DNA of 64,000 nucleotides from Epiperipatus broadwayi (GCA_028023455.1 JAQFVV010006271.1:3122673-3186672); one strand, 5' to 3'. Numbered from the stretch's first letter, positions 49,540-61,380 are shown. Numbers and translations are program-made. Notes: generated by a model from the letters alone, not told the origin.

Positions 49540-51475
49540 AATGTAATGGAACGTATGGCAAGCCAAATGTAATGGAAACTATATGGTAGCTTACAATTGG
49601 ATAAGCAAAATATAATGGAACGTCTATTAGGTATTCCATTAAAATTAAAGAATGAAGAAAAACAAAATTATTCCAGTTATATTTAAATAAATTGTTTAAA
49701 TGCCCTTCCAGCTAGCTATACATAAAACAAATCTAAAATTATGCAAAGCAATGAGATCTATCTTTATAATTTATTTTTAAGGTTGATGTGACTGACTAAT
49801 CAAATATATATATTAGAAACAATAAGACTTTTACTAAATTCAAATATACACATCTAACTATGTAAATTTATGTACCTCTAAATATATAAATGAATAATAA
49901 TATGTGTAAGTGACCTACAAACCAAATAATAAATGAAATATGAAATTATCTTTTATTATTTATAAATTCAATTAATTTCATAATAACTTTGGCATTAAAA
50001 GAAAATAAGAATAATATAGTATCGCTCTTCTAAATAATTACAAAGGCATTATTTATAAAAACAAATAGTACATCCTTTATTTTATGTTATAGTTCAACTT
50101 TAAATAATATTGATGTTTTAAATATAAATACAAAGAATAACTATATGTATATACTTGTAATAAGTATATATAGATTAAATATATAAAGACATATTTTTGC
50201 CTAACCATTATAATATATAAATATAACAATTCATATATAACTTCAACCTATAAATTACATTTTAAGATTTTTAAATTATTTAAGATAATTATCTGAACAT
50301 CTGTTATACATCTAATATTATTGTAAAACAAGATGCTTAAATTGACCACTTATAAAATGTTGTATTTTATAATAAAAAATAAATAAAAGTAAATAAAAAA
50401 AAAATATCAATCTCAAAAATATATTTATATATTACTCATACATATATATAAAATTATTAAATACCTTTTTAAAGTTCATTTAGCTAATTTTCCTTTCCAA
50501 AAAGTTAATTTATTCCATGAGTTCTTTTATCCGTTTACTTTTGATTATTAGAATGCATTCTATTGAAAGGCGAAGAAATTATTATATTAAAGAAAATTGT
50601 TAATCCTTAGATATATGCATATTTTATCCGTTTTAAAATTTCCTTCCCTTTTAAAAAATAAATAAACCAATTAAAATGTTAAATCCAGCATGTTAATTCC
50701 AATTACTTCCAAATTATGATTAAATTGATGATTATACATTTAAGATAGCTATATCTAGTTTCAACTCCAGACGCGACGAAATTTATACATTGAATTTTTT
50801 TAGTTGTTCCATTGAAAATTGCCTTGGAATAAATGAATGTGATGACGCAGCTCCTAGCTGCGATATATTTTTCTTAGCAGGCCATAATTTATGTATTTAC
50901 CATAAGATATATATGTTATTTCAGTATTTTGAAGAATAGTAAATTTTATAGAACTAAAGTACAACAAAATCTTTATTTTTCAGTTGTTTGTTCTATATCT
51001 ATTTCAATAATAATCCTTGATAATGGCTTCTTTTGTTGTTGCTATCATTCCATGCGCCAGCAGATACTATTTTAAAACTCATGTTATATATGTTCTCTTT
51101 TAAAACAATTAACATTAAAATAAAAATAAAATATCAAGTATATATATATATATATAATATTAAATTGAAAATTTGACATCTTTAAAAATATACATAAATA
51201 ATTATTTATTGCATTTAATAATCATTATAAATAAAATAATTTTTTTTATAATCAATAATTTATATGTCCTTATTTATTTCAATAATTAAATGTTTATAAC
51301 GATGTACTATCAATATATATAAATAAAATAATAACTTCAAATAATAATTATATTTAATAAACATAAAAGAAAAATTTAAATATTTCATATGTAAACATCA
51401 ACTTAAAGAGATTTTTTTTTTAATAACAAATAACAAATTTTTAAAATATAATATCGACTTATCGATATTTACAAT
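49540..51475 (-). repeat. Element 2, 5' LTR (right on this strand)
   Basis: Starts AATGTAATGG just inside the primer site and ends TTTACAAT before the ACCAG target repeat. About 1936 bp; nearly identical to 44955-46912 apart from the 21-base indel. Confidence 0.8.
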
Positions 51476-51656
51476 ACCAGATAAATAAAGTTAAGCAGAT
51501 CGGAATATGTCATTATATTTAGTTTAATGATAATTCTTTATGGAGTTGAAAATTTCAGACTAAACATTTTTTTTTGTGTGTGTAAAAATGAATTTATACC
51601 CAAACCATTAACTTTGACAGCACATTATTCCATTCACATTTAGTTAAATTGTCTAA

Positions 51657-51826
51657 TTATAAATTTTATTAAACGCTCACTATTATTTCAGTAATAGTTT
51701 TAACAAGGCTGTAAACCTTAGCATTGAGCGTCTGAAAAAATCGTCACTAGGGACCTACAGAGGTCCCTAGTGACGATTTTTTCAGACACTCATTGCTAAG
51801 GTTTACAGCCTTGTTAAAACTATTAC
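51657..51826. mobile_element. 170 bp insertion ending in a near-perfect 66 bp hairpin
   Basis: Absent from the 5' LTR of element 1; TTAAATTGTCTAA occurs on both sides (51644-51656 and 51827-51839), a 13 bp target duplication. The arms 51691-51756 and 51761-51826 are reverse complements with only two mismatches around the loop ACAG. A 34-base AT-rich stretch precedes the left arm. There is no coding content. It may be a small foldback transposon, or a retro-inserted snap-back copy given the long target duplication. Confidence 0.8.
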
Positions 51827-52515
51827 TTAAATTGTCTAAGTAATAAATCTTAGTTAAATTATTGTGTTGCCATGGATGATGGAAGGACACAAAAAGCACC
51901 CTTGTCTTTTTATTATTCTGACTAAGATTCTGGATAAAAAGGGCTGTATTATTCAAAATTGTATGTCATTATTGAATATAATTATCATCTCTTTAGATAA
52001 TATAGGAGTTGATATGAGAGATGAAGACACATTGAATTTAAGTAAAGTAAATGTTTCCTATAGCCGATCAGAATGCTGGTCATATGTGACAACACAATAC
52101 AGTCGAGCATTTTCTTAAATTAAACAATGAACCCTGAAATTAGTATTGTCATTATAATTATTCTTTAAATTAATAAGTGATCAATTATTGTTATTATTAC
52201 AATCGTGGCATAGCTTAAGAGAATTGTATGTACAATTGTATTATATGAAGAGTATTTTAGATCATATTGAAAAAATAATAGCTATGTTGCTTTTATTTTT
52301 GGTTGTCTTAACCACAACCAGAAAAATTAGTGTCACAAGTGCGGATAAACCAACTAAACTACCTAAATATTGGGTTAGAAACGAAACTAATTGTTAAAAA
52401 GATGGATTAGAAATAATATAAATTTAATAACTAAATTTAGAACCAAATAACCAGTAATAATAACTAAAGGTTGGAAATAAGGATAGAATTGCTTAAATTT
52501 CTAATTATTGGGTTA

Positions 52516-52518
<3 letters not shown>

Positions 52519-52578
<60 letters not shown>
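52519..52578. repeat. (TA)n tract, right half of the LTR element target
   Basis: A TA tract with one G interruption directly after the 3' LTR; the counterpart of 33366-33452. Confidence 0.9.
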
Positions 52579-52581
<3 letters not shown>

Positions 52582-54495
52582 TCTTTAATTGTATAAAGAA
52601 GTAAAAAAAATACTACTTTTGACCTTCCCATCTGACTGACTTTTGACAACATATAGGAAATTAAGAGATAAGACATTTTAATACTATCTCATAGTAAGCA
52701 AAACAAAATGATAGTTTTTTTTTCATTTATAATTAATTAAGCTTACTTTTGTATTGATTTTATAAATCAATGATTTATAATCATTAATTTATCTAGACAA
52801 CAAAGATTATTTTTTTGTTGTTATGTATGTATACATATTTTAAATTAGTCAGCTAAATTCACAATCACATATACATATTATAATTTTACATATTCCTTGT
52901 TGTAAATAATTGGTCAAGTATATGAACTTCTACCATTGGGTTTAGGGCAATGGTTTTATTTTTATTAATATCATTATAGATATTGATATGGCAGAGATTC
53001 ATCCTTGACAAAATAAATTATATGTATCAGATTTAATTGTTATTCATATTTTATATTTTTTTGTTAGTCAATAAATGTTTATATAATTTGTTGTTTTAAT
53101 CTGGTCTCTAACTCATCATTATTTCAATATCCACCATCAGCTTTATTGTTCTTCATTATTCACATACCCTTTATAACCATTATTATCTTATTTAGTTTTA
53201 CACCTATTAATATTATTACTATGATAGAGGAAATACATATACATATTTAAATCATTTATTATAACTTTTAATACATATATACTTATACAGCACATACATA
53301 TTTTTTATATATCTAATGCTTAATTGATTTTTGGTAATTAATTATCACCTATATAGAGGAGCAATAATTACTATTAGTGTGATCTCCTTCCCTGATAAGA
53401 GAGCTTATACAATTACTCCCTGAGTTTGAATACTCTGGTATACCGTGGCTAGAAATGGGTGAGAATTGGATAAACTGACCCAAATTGTATCTAGGTTAAT
53501 AAAAATAGGTAGAGCTAGTCTATTGGAAGTAGGTTCAATCATAGATTATGTATTCCATCGCAAAATCACTTGCATCCTATCCGAAGATCCAAAGTCCGAC
53601 CATCGTAAGATGCGCTCCCCCTATCTCTTCTGGAATCTACCAGCCCATTACAATATATATATATATACTAAATACTGTAATGAACCAGGAAAAGTATTGT
53701 ATGTCAACCAACAATAAAACATGTTAAAAAGCATAATAAAGTTTGCATCAATAAGAAACATACAGACAATGAAAATAGCATTAATTCTCTAAAGTAAATT
53801 TGACACATTAAATTATAGACAAAATGTAATAAAGATATAAAATGAGTGTATCCCTGCTTATATGGAAAACTCCGTATAATAAAACAATTTGGTTATTATG
53901 AGTAAATATTATTATTTTTATTGAAAGTTATTTTGTCTGTTACACATAATTTCTTACATTTATTCCAATATAGTAAAATTAAATTATCAAGACTTTATTG
54001 CAATAAAATAACGATGTAATAGCGCTTATGATTATCTTTTGCAGAATTTTCGATCTATCTTATTTGGCTAAATTGTAGTTTTATAGCAAGAGAAAACTTT
54101 CACAAAATGATTTTTTATTGTATTTTATCCGCAATAATACATTTTAAATAGCTGGTGATGACTTCAGTATTTCAAATTATTTTGAGATTGTTTGTTAGTA
54201 CTTAAAACTAATATTAATTCCAGCATTTCACCTTATTTATTAAGAAGCAGATATTTATTCATTTATGGTTATATGTGAATATTATTGTTTTTTTTTATCA
54301 GGATTTCCATTAAATATCTTTAATAAATGTGAGTTAAACTTTTATTTTATTTTTATTTTTCATTTATCAATACAGTAAACGTTTTTTCAATTTTCATTTT
54401 TAATGACGAAGCAAGTTATCATTTTGAAAGATATGTCAGATGATATAAAAAAAAATTCAAAGTAAAGTTAGAGATCCTAAATCAGTAAACTTTCC
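52579..54495. other. AT-rich non-coding DNA with one higher-complexity island
   Basis: No gene was recognised. From about 53385 to 53650 the sequence is less AT-rich and open for up to about 80 codons on the plus strand (no ATG at the frame start), but neither strand resembles a family I know. It could be a fragment of an unidentified repeat. Confidence 0.4.
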
Positions 54496-56700
54496 TATTC
54501 ATTTGAAATAACTGAAACACAGGCTTGTTATATACCTGTGGCTATATATATGTAATACAGGGTATATGAGCACAGACTTTCACACCACCCACCTCTCTCC
54601 ACTCTATCTAATAACACTGATACACCTAAACACATATATGCTGAAAAGATAAATAATCACCAATATACGTATTTCATGCTAAACCAGCAATCATCAGTTG
54701 GTCCAGACTATCATCTTTACACTCATATATAGTATAAGTGCTCAGATATATATTAAGATAGACTATCCTCATAGTTTAATGGACAGGCTTCAATCCACTC
54801 CACCCTCCAACTCTTCAACCGTCCAACCAATTGAAAATCTGATGATGGAATGCTCAAAGGCCACCCTGAGGCCGAGATTATTGTCACACCCATGTTGACC
54901 TAAGGTCAATCTGAACCCCACATGTACAGGACATAATTCATTTAATACATATGCAAGGATGGGAAGACATCTCTATAATGTAATAACTGAAACACAGGCT
55001 TGTTATATACCTGTGGCTATATATATGTAATATAGGGTATATGAGCACAGACTTTCACACCACCCACATCTCTCCACTCTATCTAATAACACTGACACAC
55101 CTAAACACATATATGCTGAAAAGATAAATAATCACCAATATACATATTTCATGCTAAACCAGCAATCAATCAGTTGGTCCAGACTATCATCTTTACACAC
55201 ATATATAGTATAAGTGCTCAGATATATATTAAGATAGACTATCCTCATAGTTTAATGGACAGGCTTCAATCCACTCCACACTCCAACATATATAGTATAA
55301 GTGATCAGATACATATTACGATAGACTATCCTCATAGTTTAATGGACAGGCTTCAATGCACTCCACACTCCACATCTTCAAACGTCCATCCAATTGAAAA
55401 TCTGATGATGGAATGTTCAAAGGCCACCCTGAGGCCGAGATTATTGTCACACCCATGTTGACCTAAGGTCAATCTGAACCCCACATGTACAGGACATAAT
55501 CCATTTAATACATATGCAAGGATCGGCAGACATCTCAATAATGTAATAATTGAAACACAGGCTTGTTATATACCTGTGACTATATATATGTAATATAGGG
55601 TATATGAGCACATACTTTCACACCACCCACCTCTCTCCACTCTATCTAATAACACTGACACACCTAAACACATATATGCTGAAAAGATAAATAATCACCA
55701 GTATACATATTTCATGCTAAACCAGCAATCATCAGTTGGTCCAAACTATCATATTTACACACATATATAGTATAAGTGCTCATATATATATTAAGATAGA
55801 CTATCCTCATAGTTTAATGGACAGCCTTCAATCCACTCCACACTCCAACTCTTCAACCATCCATCCAATTGAAAATCTGATGATGGAATCTCGGCCTCAG
55901 GGTGGCCTTTGAGCATTCCATCATCAGATTTTTTCAATTGGATGGACGGTTGAAGAGTTGGAGTGTGGAGTGGATTGAAGCCTGTCCATTAAACTATGAG
56001 GATAGTCTATCTCAATATATATCTGAGCACTTATACTGTATATGTGTGTAAAGATGATAGTCTGGACCAACTGATGATTGCTGGTTTAGCATGAAATACG
56101 TATATTGGTGATTATTTATCTTTTCAGCATATATGTGTTTAGGTTTGTCAGTGTTATTAGATAGAGTGGAGAGAGGTGGGTGGTGTGAAAGTCTGTACTC
56201 ATATACCCTATATTACATATATATAGCCACAGGTATATAACAAGCCTGTGTTTCAATTATTACATTATAGAGATTTCTGCCCATTCTTGCATATGTATTA
56301 AATGGATTATGTCCTGTACATGTGGGTTTCAGATTGACCTTAGGTCAACATGGGTGTGACAATAATCTCGGTCTCAGGGTGGCCTTTGAGCATTCCATCA
56401 TCAGATTTTCAATTGGATGGATGGTTAAAGAGTTGGAGTGTGGAGTGGATTGAAGCCTGTCCATTAAACTATGAGGATAGTCTATCTTAATATACATCTG
56501 AGCACTTATAGTATATATGTGTGTAAAGATGATAGTCTGGACCAACTGATGATTGCTGGTTTAGCATGAAATACGTATATTGGTGATTATTTATCTTTTC
56601 AGCATATATGTGTTTAGGTGTGTCAGTGTTATTAGATAGAGTGGAGAGAGGTGGGTGATGTGAAAGTCTGTGCTCATATACCCTTTATTCATTTGAAGTA
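54496..56700. repeat. Five-unit array of a 475 bp repeat in head-to-tail then inverted order, with flanking duplication
   Basis: Three forward units start near 54509, 54983 and 55545; two inverted units run about 55889-56260 and 56261-56685. Each has GAAACACAGGCTTGTTATA, CACCACCCACCTCTCTCC, AATCATCAGTTGGTCCAGA, TTTAATGGACAGGCTTCAA and TTGACCTAAGGTCAA. Unit 2 has an extra 87 bp internal duplication (about 55280-55370). The whole array lies between TATTCATTTGAAATA (54496-54510) and TATTCATTTGAAGTA (56686-56700), a 15 bp direct repeat with one mismatch that looks like a target-site duplication. The recurrent 66-codon frame in each unit is a by-product of the repeat. Confidence 0.8.
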
Positions 56701-57379
56701 ACTTTTACTTTGTTCAATTTGAATTTAAAAAGTTCTGTCCAAATTATTTTTAATTAGAGTTTTATTATATACTTGATAAGGGCAAAGGTATTTCATATTT
56801 CTCTATACAAAATGCACAAAACATTTTTTTTCTTTTTCCTCCTCCTTGCCATTATATATAATTCACACATAACTACTAAATGTATATAATAACTAAAATA
56901 TGTGAAATAAAATATTATGCTTACAATATCTTGTCCAATTTGAAGTTTGAAGTTTCTGTTTATGAAATACTTATTTTCTAATATGGTTCCCATTTTTCTC
57001 TAAGTGTAAAACATTGGCAAATGTTGATCGATGGTTACAGTTCTAATGCATACAATGAATTAAAAAAATGATTTATTCCATGATTTAATAAATACAATAT
57101 ATCTTAGTTTTGATCAATTTAAATCCAGTGTTATCCGTTTTTCAGCTTTTTTCTTGATTTATTTAGTTATGTAGTTTCAGATAATAATGTCCGTCTTCTA
57201 GTTTCTTTTACTAATAGTCTACCCTCTACTATTTATGTGAAGTTATTTATACCTTTTATTACATTCAATTGTGGTAGAATTAAAAATAGACCAATAATAG
57301 CACAGTGTGCATATAATTAACACTTATCCCCTATATTTATTAGTGATAATTAATCAAACTATTCAATACTAACTTAAAT
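56701..57379. other. AT-rich non-coding DNA, no gene seen
   Basis: Nothing recognisable on either strand. Confidence 0.5.
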
Positions 57380-57569
<190 letters not shown>

Positions 57570-57972
57570 TGCCTAAGGAATTGACTGCAAATATTGATTT
57601 AGAAGTGTTTTAACTTTAGATATTTCTAGTTATTATTAATAACAACAAAGTACCAAAACATATTTATACTGTAAAAAATAATAATAACGCTATTAAATTA
57701 TCATTTTAATATTATCAAAAACTAGTCCAGCTGACAAACTGCATATAAAATCTTATACACACTCTGACAAATGGCTTAGTATATGTTGATCAGTCTGAGT
57801 CCCTATCACTTTCAAGAGATTTAGTGATAAAATTTTACTTAGTTTTAGAATACATTAGAAGACATAATTCCAAAATGTGTTCTTGATTATTTAGATCATA
57901 AAGTGAAGGCGAATGTTTTAAAAAATATTTTATGGAGATACTAAACATGTAATATGTAGTGTGGAATATTGA

Positions 57973-58602
57973 ATAGAAAGTGTTAGTCATGCTAGAGAAT
58001 TAGGTAAAGTGAAAATAAAATGTAAAATAAAGAATACAAAGAACTTTAATTTAAATTTTCTTAGAAAAGTTAGTAACCCGGAAAGAGATTTAGGCAAAGC
58101 CAATATAAAAGTTAAATGTAAAAGTAAGATGAAAACTAAAGTAGATTTTATGAGAGAGGTAATTAATCATAATAAACATATGAAGAAAATTAAAGTAAAA
58201 TTCAAAGAGATGAGTAGAGAGAAGCTTAAGATAAGTTATCTTAATAGAGATGTAGATTATATAAGAGATATTGGGAAAGCAAAAGTCAAATTTAAATTAA
58301 TAAATGAAAAGATAGTTAATTTAAATCTTGGCAGAAAGATTGTTGATGAAGAAAAAGAAATTGGAAAGGCTAAAATCAAACTAAAGAAAGTAAACAGAAA
58401 GTTGATCAATATTATGGGTTTAGAGACATCCATAAATAAAAGGATAGAGCATAGAAAGGTAAAAACAAGACTAAAGAAGATTGAGGTAATGTCTCTTAGA
58501 GATAAACTTGTCAGAAGAAAGAAAGTAAAGAATAATCAAGAAAGGTTTAAAGTTACCTATAATATTCGCAGTTTGGTTCCATGTCCTGCAAGACATGATT
58601 AA
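57973..58602 (+). pseudogene. Third LTR element: lysine-rich 30-residue repeats fused to an integrase-like tail
   Basis: The frame is open from 57973 to the TAA at 58600-58602 but has no ATG near its start (the first in-frame codon resembling a start, at 58009, is GTG), so it is the 3' part of a longer, truncated frame. Counting from 58009, units of about 30 residues follow at 21-50, 51-81, 82-110, 111-139 and 140-166, each with a (R/K)(D/E)(I/L)GKAKIK-x-K-like core and a later N-x-N-x-(G/L)-R-K. Residues 167-197 end RFKVTYNIRSLVPCP, which matches the end of the integrase remnant at 40455-40769 (GTYNARSLLPYP). A polypurine tract and LTR start follow. One repeat unit also occurs at the C-terminus of the element 2 protein. 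The function is unknown; strongly basic, so nucleic-acid binding is a reasonable guess. Confidence 0.6.
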
Positions 58603-58823
58603 TAAAAGTCATACATATTGTTCAATATAGAATTTAGTTTTTTTTCTTACTTATTTAATGTTGCTAAAATACCATAGGAAAAAGTGTTTGTAAAAGCATT
58701 AAATGTTTTATTGTTTTATGTTTATTCGATAAACATAATTTCCTAATTGAGGAATGATGTTAATGTAAAATTTGGTGTGCTATTAATATTGATTGTTGTT
58801 TATCCAATTCATTTTTCTTTCAT

Positions 58824-58835
58824 AAGGGGGAAGGA
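58824..58835 (+). promoter_or_regulatory. Element 3 polypurine tract
   Basis: AAGGGGGAAGGA directly precedes TTGTAACC, the same start as the LTR of element 1. Confidence 0.7.
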
Positions 58836-61370
58836 TTGTAACCTTCCAGGTTGGCACCAGAAAGAAATGTGGGAAGGTCACATTTGTGCTAACAATGGAT
58901 AGAGGTAATTAGTTGAGAAAAATGATTTGTGATATAATTTAATATGTAAAATTGAGTTTTTAAGAAAACTAAACTTAAATTGTGATGTAATTTGCTATCT
59001 AAAATTAGGAATTTAACTAAATTAAAATTTCAAATGGGTATATGGATTGGTGGAGTTTTGTGCTATATGTTTAGCGGTAGATGTTTGTGTATAGTAGAGG
59101 ATTTACATGCCATAATAGGCAGATGCATAAATATATTATTAATTAGAATTTTCTTATCTATATTTTATTTATATGTTACTGATTATATATTGTCCTAGAA
59201 TCTTATGTTTTAAAAATGATAAAGATTATTTGTAATAGTAAATAACATTATTAAAATTAATAATTAGTATTTACTATTTTTTATTACTATGTTATTATAT
59301 TCAAATATTGTATTGTAAAATTTTTATAAATAATATTTCTGGCAAGCTTCCAAAGTTGATTGTCATAGAAACACAAAGGGCATGAGTGAGGTGAGACAAA
59401 GAGTTTCAAAACTTGAAGAAAGCATAAATTTCCAAGGGATGAAATATAAAAAAAAAAAAAAAACTTAAAAGAATCAAAAAAACTCTCTAAAAGAATTACA
59501 ACAAATATAAAAAAAACATCGCAAGGATTCTAATGATATATTTGTGGAAAATTTCTATTATTTCTACTGGAGTAATAAAACTGTGAAGAGATAGACCAAT
59601 AGGGCAATCAGCTCCAAACTTCTGTCAAACGATGGTTCGAGTTCACTACTTTTAAAAATACCTTGGATATCACATAAGATAAGTAATTATAATTTATTTT
59701 AAAGTATTGCCAAAAGTAAATAATATTAAAATGACAAATTTTTTTAAAGTAAAGCTATATTAATTTTTCTTGTTAAACACTAGAACCAAATGCTTAATAT
59801 TCAATTCTAATCATTTTCTATCAATCTTCTGCAAATTAAAATTTAAATTGAAAAAGTTTATTGACTTAATTTTATTCTCAAGAAGATAATTTTCTACTGT
59901 ATAACTTTGCTATTCACATATATATATATATGAAATAATTTCAATGCATGCAAATGTCATTTTTTAACACCCATCACGGAATTCTAGGATAAAAAGAACT
60001 CTTATCATTCTTAACAAGTTATGCTTAACAATTGGATAGACAATTTTTTTATGTTATAATTTACTATTATCTTTGAAATTAATATGTATGTTTCTTTCAA
60101 CTTTCAATTTTTTTTAAAAAAAACTTAACATGTAATAATGGGATAGTGAGAAATATTTTTTTATTGATTACAATAGATGTACAAACAATTTTTTTTTCGT
60201 TGTTCTTTTAAAAGAACAAAACAATGTAACTTCTTATATATTATAATTTGATAACGTATTTTGTATGATCTAGAAATTATACTATAGGTGATTATATATA
60301 TTCAAGTTTGTGCATGATGCTATAAATTATTAGTATATTATTTTATTTTTGTTTAATTGTATTTATTATGCTTAACTTTGCTAATGAAGTTTATTTAAAA
60401 AAATAAAGAATTAAAACCATGTTTGTTATAAGTTGACAGTAGAAATGGTCAGAGACGAGTAGATTATTTAAATTGGGTTTGGAGATATTAATTAACCCTC
60501 ACGTATCTAAGTATAAGGATAAGTATTTGGTTAGTGTTTTTGCATGCTTGTCTTTAGTTTTGTATAGTTAGTGTTAGATTGCATACATTGATTATAACAG
60601 ATATGTGTTGTTTAAATTTTTATCATATGTATAAAAGATGATTGATTTATAGCATCATACAAGTTTTATAAATAAGCTAATAAAATATATTTCAGGAATA
60701 CATTATATTTACAATATAATCAAACGCACATATTTGAAAATATATGATTAACATATTAAATAGTAGTCAATTTTGATTTTACCTTAGAAGAGATGTAATT
60801 GGTTATTAAGTTGTATAAATAATATATTTTTTTAGTTATTGTTTATTTTTGATTTTATTTTAATAAATGTTATATTGAATAAATAACCCATATGAATTGC
60901 TTGATTAAATATACGTTTGATTCTCCATTTCCACACACACACATCTGGTTAACATAACATAATTATAGAAGATATAAGTTTGTCAATATAAGTCAAGTTT
61001 TATTTAATTTGTCAGGTGGTAATAAATCTCAGTATTACAAAGCTAATAATATATTTTACTTTGCTTAGAATAGGTGGTGATTTGGATAAAAAGATACCCA
61101 ATCCTCATCACTGTTTATACCATAATAAATGTAATAATTGTCAGTTTTGCAACAGTTTTAATATTGAATAGATACTCTGAACATATTTAAATTAACCTTA
61201 TAGTATTATTGTTTATAGATGTTTTTTTATCATCCTTGTTGGCCTCATATATAAAGACCATATCCTATAATCTCAACTGAGCTAAGCCATAGAATAATTA
61301 CAATATAAAATCTTTTAAATAAGTTTAAATATAATTTACAATTATAAATTCTATTCTATTTTGCATAGAA
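58836..61370 (+). repeat. Probable LTR of element 3
   Basis: Begins TTGTAACCTTCC after a polypurine tract, as a 3' LTR should. A possible end is at about 61370, since TGGCGCC (61372-61378) follows like a primer site; that would make the LTR about 2.5 kb. No second copy is in the window, so neither the right end nor the LTR identity is confirmed. If the primer site is real, internal DNA follows this LTR, which would mean a tandem arrangement or an assembly join. Contains a 68-codon frame (58992) with no recognisable family. Confidence 0.45.
59582..59650 (+). other. Weak tRNA-like stretch (possible SINE or tRNA relic)
   Basis: GGTTCGAGTTCACTAC at about 59634-59649 matches the pol III B box, and a CAG-loop-CTG hairpin lies upstream where an anticodon arm would be. 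A clear A box, acceptor pairing and poly(A) tail are lacking, so this may be chance. Confidence 0.2.
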
Positions 61371-61371
61371 T

Positions 61372-61380
61372 TGGCGCCTG
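61372..61380 (+). promoter_or_regulatory. Possible primer binding site of element 3
   Basis: TGGCGCCTG shares the first seven or eight bases of the tRNA-Lys-type sites of elements 1 and 2, after which the match stops. It follows a candidate LTR end GCATAGAA. Confidence 0.3.

Larger units (their letters stand above)
44955..51475 (-). mobile_element. Nested LTR retrotransposon, non-autonomous, opposite orientation (element 2)
   Basis: A 6.5 kb insertion in the 3' LTR of element 1, absent from the 5' LTR. ACCAG occurs on both sides (44950-44954 and 51476-51480), a 5 bp target duplication. LTRs of about 1.95 kb flank 2.6 kb of internal DNA read on the minus strand: primer site at 49522-49539, one coiled-coil frame with a single internal stop, and no pol domain. 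It shares the tRNA-Lys primer type with element 1, and a lysine-rich C-terminal motif with the ORF at 57973-58602. It would depend on enzymes from a relative. Confidence 0.8.
33453..52518 (+). mobile_element. Large LTR retrotransposon with gag, most of pol deleted (element 1)
   Basis: Two nearly identical LTRs of about 4.17 kb flank 3.27 kb of internal DNA with a tRNA-Lys-type primer site, an intact gag-like ORF, an integrase tail and a polypurine tract. Protease, reverse transcriptase, RNase H and the integrase core are absent. This is the layout called TR-GAG or LARD: a non-autonomous Ty3-like element that makes its own particle protein and would need polymerase and integrase in trans. The 3' LTR is interrupted by three younger insertions; subtracting 748, 6526 and 183 bp from its 11.63 kb leaves 4171 bp, matching the 4170 bp 5' LTR. 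Confidence 0.85.
40891..52518 (+). repeat. Element 1, 3' LTR, interrupted by three insertions
   Basis: The LTR is collinear with 33453-37622 in segments 40891-42443, 43188-44954, 51476-51656 and 51827-52518 and differs only by scattered substitutions and homopolymer length changes. It ends GGGTTAGAA directly at a (TA)n tract. High similarity between the LTRs implies recent insertion of element 1, and even more recent insertion of the three guests. Confidence 0.85.

Noticed and set aside
54698-56545. Recurring 66-95 codon frame (MVQTIIFT-like) in the 475 bp repeats
   Set aside because: It recurs with the repeat on both strands and contains an internal DNA duplication; there is no family resemblance or independent sign of coding.
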